Shown here one piece after another: positions 60,795-64,000 of a stretch of DNA of 64,000 nucleotides. Positions within the stretch are counted from its first letter, which is position 1. Every line of letters starts with the position of its first letter. The notes under the pieces are model-generated. The model did not search any database and was not told where the DNA came from. It worked only from the letters and a program-made list of their open reading frames with translations. Position numbers and translations under genes: made by a program. Origin of the DNA: Sipunculus nudus (lineage: Eukaryota; Annelida; Sipuncula; Golfingiida; Sipunculidae). Location: contig CM049308.1 of assembly GCA_026874595.1 (NCBI GenBank), positions 92,883,624 through 92,947,623 on the forward strand. The letters run 5' to 3'.

Positions 60795-62649
60795 GTATCC
60801 TTTTGACTTTTGTGACTTATATAATTATTCTATTCACGGGAAGTGCTTCATTTTTTACTTTACAGTTAAATCATATTGCCAAATGTTTCCTGAGTATTAT
60901 AATGCTTAAATTATACATTAAGTGTAAACTTTTCTGAACATTTTGGGTCAGTGGGTGTGTCACGGTGTGTGTAAGGGGGGGGGGGGGGGGGGGGGGGGCA
61001 CCATTTTGATTGAAAATAGCAAATACATAAGTAAAATGTATTTTGTGTATAAGTAACCACTTATGCTAATATTGTTTTATCCTTTGTGTAACTGTAATGT
61101 AATAAAATAAGAAAATACATTTTAATAAAAAAAATGGGTAAATTATTCAAAAGTTGTGAAATCTGTTCAGATAAATTAATAGATTGGGGATATGTTAAAA
61201 TAATCTTATTGAAAGACTAGGCAGGCTACTGTTAAAACTCCAAGCATCTTAGGCCATAAAGTTTCCAGAGCATGCTTTATAAAATTATTATTAAGTTGAC
61301 ACTGGTTATATAGTTATGATGTCATAAATTATTCATAATCTCAAACATAGTGGTTCATGCATCCCTCCAAAGTCTGAAGTGATTGAAATCATTAAATTGC
61401 ATCAGACCCAAGATCTGTATAAAATAATGACAGCATGGATAGTTTGTAAATAAATTAGTTCAATTATTATAAATTTACTTGCAGTACTAGTATTTGGTTG
61501 TAGTATACCTCCTGTTAGATAAATCATAACTGTTTTCACCATGCATAGAGAGTGATGTGTTTATAATATAAATGTGTCATATAAATAATATAAATACATG
61601 TGTCGTATTAATAATATATACATGTTTCATTTTTCACTTGTCTATACTGGATATTATTACCAGATGTAGCTCTGTATTAACAATGTTTCTCTTTAGTTCT
61701 GTTCTGTCAGATCCAAAGATATGAATTAATATGATACTCAGACAGGCTACTAAGTGTGTTGGATGTGTGTTCTCTGCAGGTCAAGATAATGTTATATTGT
61801 TACTGGTCAATGCGTTCTAGTATTCTACAATGCTGAATTAAAAAAAAAATAATCCTGGCCTTGTTGTCAAGGATGTAGTCTGTGTAAATGATCCCTCAGT
61901 GAGTTTGTTTGACACGGTAACTAATTCTTAAGATATAGGGGTTTACAAAGTCTTTATTAAAAATAGTGTTAATATAGTGAAACCCATCTTAAAGACTTGC
62001 TGCCTATTAAGACCACCTGTCTATTAAACCCACCCAGCATTCACACTGGAAATGAGTGACCTATCTAGTAAGACCACCTATGAACTGAGACCACTTTTGG
62101 CCAGTCCTACATGTGGTTCTATTACACCGGTTTCACTGTTTATTAATTCATTGGCGGATCCAGAGGGGGAGTCAAGGGGGGCCTGAACCAACCCCCCCCC
62201 CCACCTTTTGGAGCCGAAACAACCTTTTTTTTGGGGGGGGGTGGGGGTTCAAACAGTATTTTTCAACCCTTACCACCTCCTTCCCGTACCAGAGGACCTT
62301 TTTTAAGGTTTTCTTTCAGTTCTCCTGGGCATGACCCTCCCCTTTCCAAAATCCTGAATCCGCCCCTGTAATCTGTTATATTTGGTGCACACACCCAAGG
62401 CTGCATCAATGATGTCAGTATTATACCTTGTGTTCTTTGTTTGAAGTATAAATTCCTTAATTCTCTGAACCAGATTCCATCATCGCAGCGTTCATGGCAA
62501 TGGCCTCGTACACAGCGTACATCTTCCTGCCAAGTCACATGCAGATGTTGTGGACTTTCGTTTTACAAATCACGGGATACCAAGCTGACGGGGATGTACA
62601 GGATCTGGGAGAACGGACGGTACTGGACCCTGTAGCCATGACCTCTTGA
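60686..62649 (+). CDS. SPTSS: Serine palmitoyltransferase small subunit (94 aa, two exons)
   Basis: Small ER membrane subunit that activates the SPTLC1-SPTLC2/3 dimer in the first step of sphingolipid synthesis (serine plus acyl-CoA to 3-ketosphinganine). Exons 60686-60794 and 62474-62649 join in phase across a GT-AG intron (TTCC|GTATCC, AACCAG|ATTCC). Residues 14-28 and 39-56 are hydrophobic. The family signature LEPWERAVF is at 28-36, followed by YTAYIFLPSHM at 49-59, close to human SPTSSA (YTGYVFMPQHI). Human SPTSSA has 71 aa; here a polar tail to residue 94 (QADGDVQDLGERTVLDPVAM) extends it. The ATG has a good context (AACCATGG) and is the first in the exon. A vs B paralogue not assigned. 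Confidence 0.93.
60977..60999. repeat. Poly-G tract
   Basis: More than 20 consecutive G in the SPTSS intron. Confidence 0.95.
62151..62370. mobile_element. Short GGCGGATCC inverted-end element in the SPTSS intron
   Basis: The left end GGCGGATCCAGAGGGGG pairs with right CAAAATCCTGAATCCGCC. C- and G-homopolymers lie inside. A partial relative is near 42006. Lies just upstream of exon 2. Non-coding. Confidence 0.6.
62474..62649 (+). CDS. SPTSS: SPTSS exon 2
   Basis: Completes His37 and encodes the second membrane segment and the C-terminal tail to TGA at 62647-62649. Confidence 0.92.
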
Positions 62650-63144
62650 TACAGTGTAATAATTCTATAAGGAATTTGATGGTTGGTGATTTAGTGCAGC
62701 CAGTGCCAGTGGATTTTACTGAAGAACAAAGTCAGGGGTTGTGTTAATAATGTGATTAATTCAGACTGACATACCCACACTAAAAGATCTGGTCATCAAA
62801 ACATGGGCATAATTCATTAGATAGGATCATTCTGAAATACTGCTGCACTCACATCCATTGGACTTTGTACAGTTTTCAATTGGGGTACAGACATACCAAT
62901 TCAATGGAATGAAGGGTACTGCCTGAATTTTAATGCAAATTTGAAAATTAACATTTTGTGCTGTCCGTTCATACTCGGCTTGTATAATTTTTTTTGCTTG
63001 TATTTATATTTTTTCTATGTTATTTGTGATAGCAACAGCACATAAATTTGTATATACTCTCCAATTTATTAAAGTTAGTTGTAAATATACTCTTGCTTTA
63101 CAAAGTATTCAGTTTGTTTTTATTAATGTTTTTTCATGAACAGT
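62650..63144 (+). other. SPTSS: Probable SPTSS 3' UTR
   Basis: No coding frame. ATTAAA at 63068-63073 is a candidate poly(A) signal, just before the family A repeat. Confidence 0.4.
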
Positions 63145-64000
63145 TTTTAGCTCAGCTGACTATAAGTCATCTGAGCTATAGTCGTGGTACATTTTCGCCG
63201 TCCGTCCGGATGTCCGTCCGTAAGACTGGCACGTTTCGACACCGTTGGACCTACGAAATTCGGCATACAGTTAGATGTCCCCAAAATCTCCTACCATGTC
63301 GAAAATTGTGTCAATAGGACTTCGTTCCTTCGAGATATTAAGGAAAAACCTCAATTTTTTATTAGAAATCTATTATCACACTTCAGGACTGCCTAATATC
63401 AAAACCACTCATCTGGTTTTCTTCATATTTACCATAAATATTCCTCTATATAGTTCCTATGTACATGCCAGATATTAAGTCAGTATTATATAATTTTAAA
63501 AAGTTATGGGCCCAAACATAATGGACTTAAAAATGTATAAAAATCAGGAAGATATTTGGTCACTTAAGACCAAAAGTGTTAAAGATAGGGACTTTCTTCC
63601 AGTAATACAACTTTAATTAATCAAAATTTAATTGTATACCAAAAATTAGATTAAAATCTGTAAATTTTTTTTAAATATTGGCAAAAATATAAAATTTGTA
63701 CCTTAAATTTTGCCCAACTTTGGCCACGGCACGTTTTTTTCCTGTAAGTACTGTGGATTTAATTTTTACAGCATGTATACATAAGGATTTAATCTGTTAA
63801 AATCTGAAATTTGAAAATAAAAGCTGCAAAATTAGGCTAGTTATTGAATTTTTTTGGAGGCTCTTGTTGTATTCCCTTGCATTGTCAAGCAGTCCACTTT
63901 GATGACTGTAGGTCATTCAGTGCACATCTCTATGCTCTCCAGGCTGTTGGCATAATTTTAGATGTCCCCAAAATCTCCTACCATACCAAAAATTGGGTCA
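63145..64000 (-). repeat. Dispersed repeat family A, inverted dimeric copy, running off the window
   Basis: Begins TTTTTAGCTCAGCTGACTATA with CGTCCGTCCGGATGTCCGTC. Then come the family A blocks inverted, the same dimer junction (GCTCTCCAGGCTGTTGGCAT at 63937), and the start of a second monomer at the window edge. Confidence 0.9.

Noticed and set aside
62263-62538. 91-codon minus-strand frame
   Set aside because: Antisense of SPTSS exon 2 joined to the translation of a short GGCGGATCC element.

Overview
This is a window of an AT-rich, intron-containing animal genome. Three things place it. The protein-coding genes have GT-AG introns. A TATA-binding protein (TBP) gene is of clear metazoan type. 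The dispersed repeats, with recurring 'CAGCTGAGCT' and 'CGTCCGTCCG' blocks, are of a kind I associate with marine molluscs. Mollusc, perhaps a bivalve or gastropod, is an inference; only the eukaryotic and metazoan nature is read directly. There are no operons, CRISPR arrays or rRNA genes.

Layout. (1) 398-17605, minus strand: the complete coding region of TBP in seven coding exons (259 aa). Its introns carry a 180-bp tandem-repeat element (3.9-5.5 kb), a dimer-type dispersed repeat (10.5-11.3 kb) and a roughly 5-kb L1-like LINE with a lightly damaged ORF2 (12.2-17.3 kb). (2) 17.7-26.5 kb: mostly non-coding, with two tRNA-derived SINE-like copies, a hAT-type element with an exact 8-bp target duplication, and a Mutator-type element with an exact 9-bp target duplication. 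A speculative two-exon microprotein lies at 24.1-24.9 kb. (3) 26.5-32.66 kb: a heavily decayed Tx1/L1-like LINE on the minus strand, broken by a ~145-bp tandem array and another insertion. (4) 32.66-35.33 kb: about 44 copies of a 60-bp minisatellite with higher-order duplication. (5) 36.4-39.2 kb, minus: a six-exon gene model, phase-consistent throughout, for a 287-aa secreted Cys-rich protein with one Sushi/CCP domain and a Kazal-like tail. (6) 44.05-52.63 kb: an 8.6-kb structure bounded by inverted arms of ~1.5-1.7 kb, each holding ~380-bp subrepeats. Inside are a decayed coding relic and nested repeats. (7) 53.46-62.65 kb, plus: an SPTSS (serine palmitoyltransferase small subunit) gene in two exons at 60.7-62.6 kb, and a frameshifted first-exon copy 7 kb upstream. 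A candidate terminal exon of another gene lies on the minus strand at 59.5 kb.

The genes are unrelated housekeeping or secreted genes that happen to be neighbours: TBP (transcription), SPTSS (sphingolipid synthesis) and an unnamed extracellular protein. Most of the window is repeat-derived. The items most worth a second look are the long inverted-arm element and its relic, the 60-bp array, the Sushi/Kazal-like gene and the duplicated SPTSS first exon.
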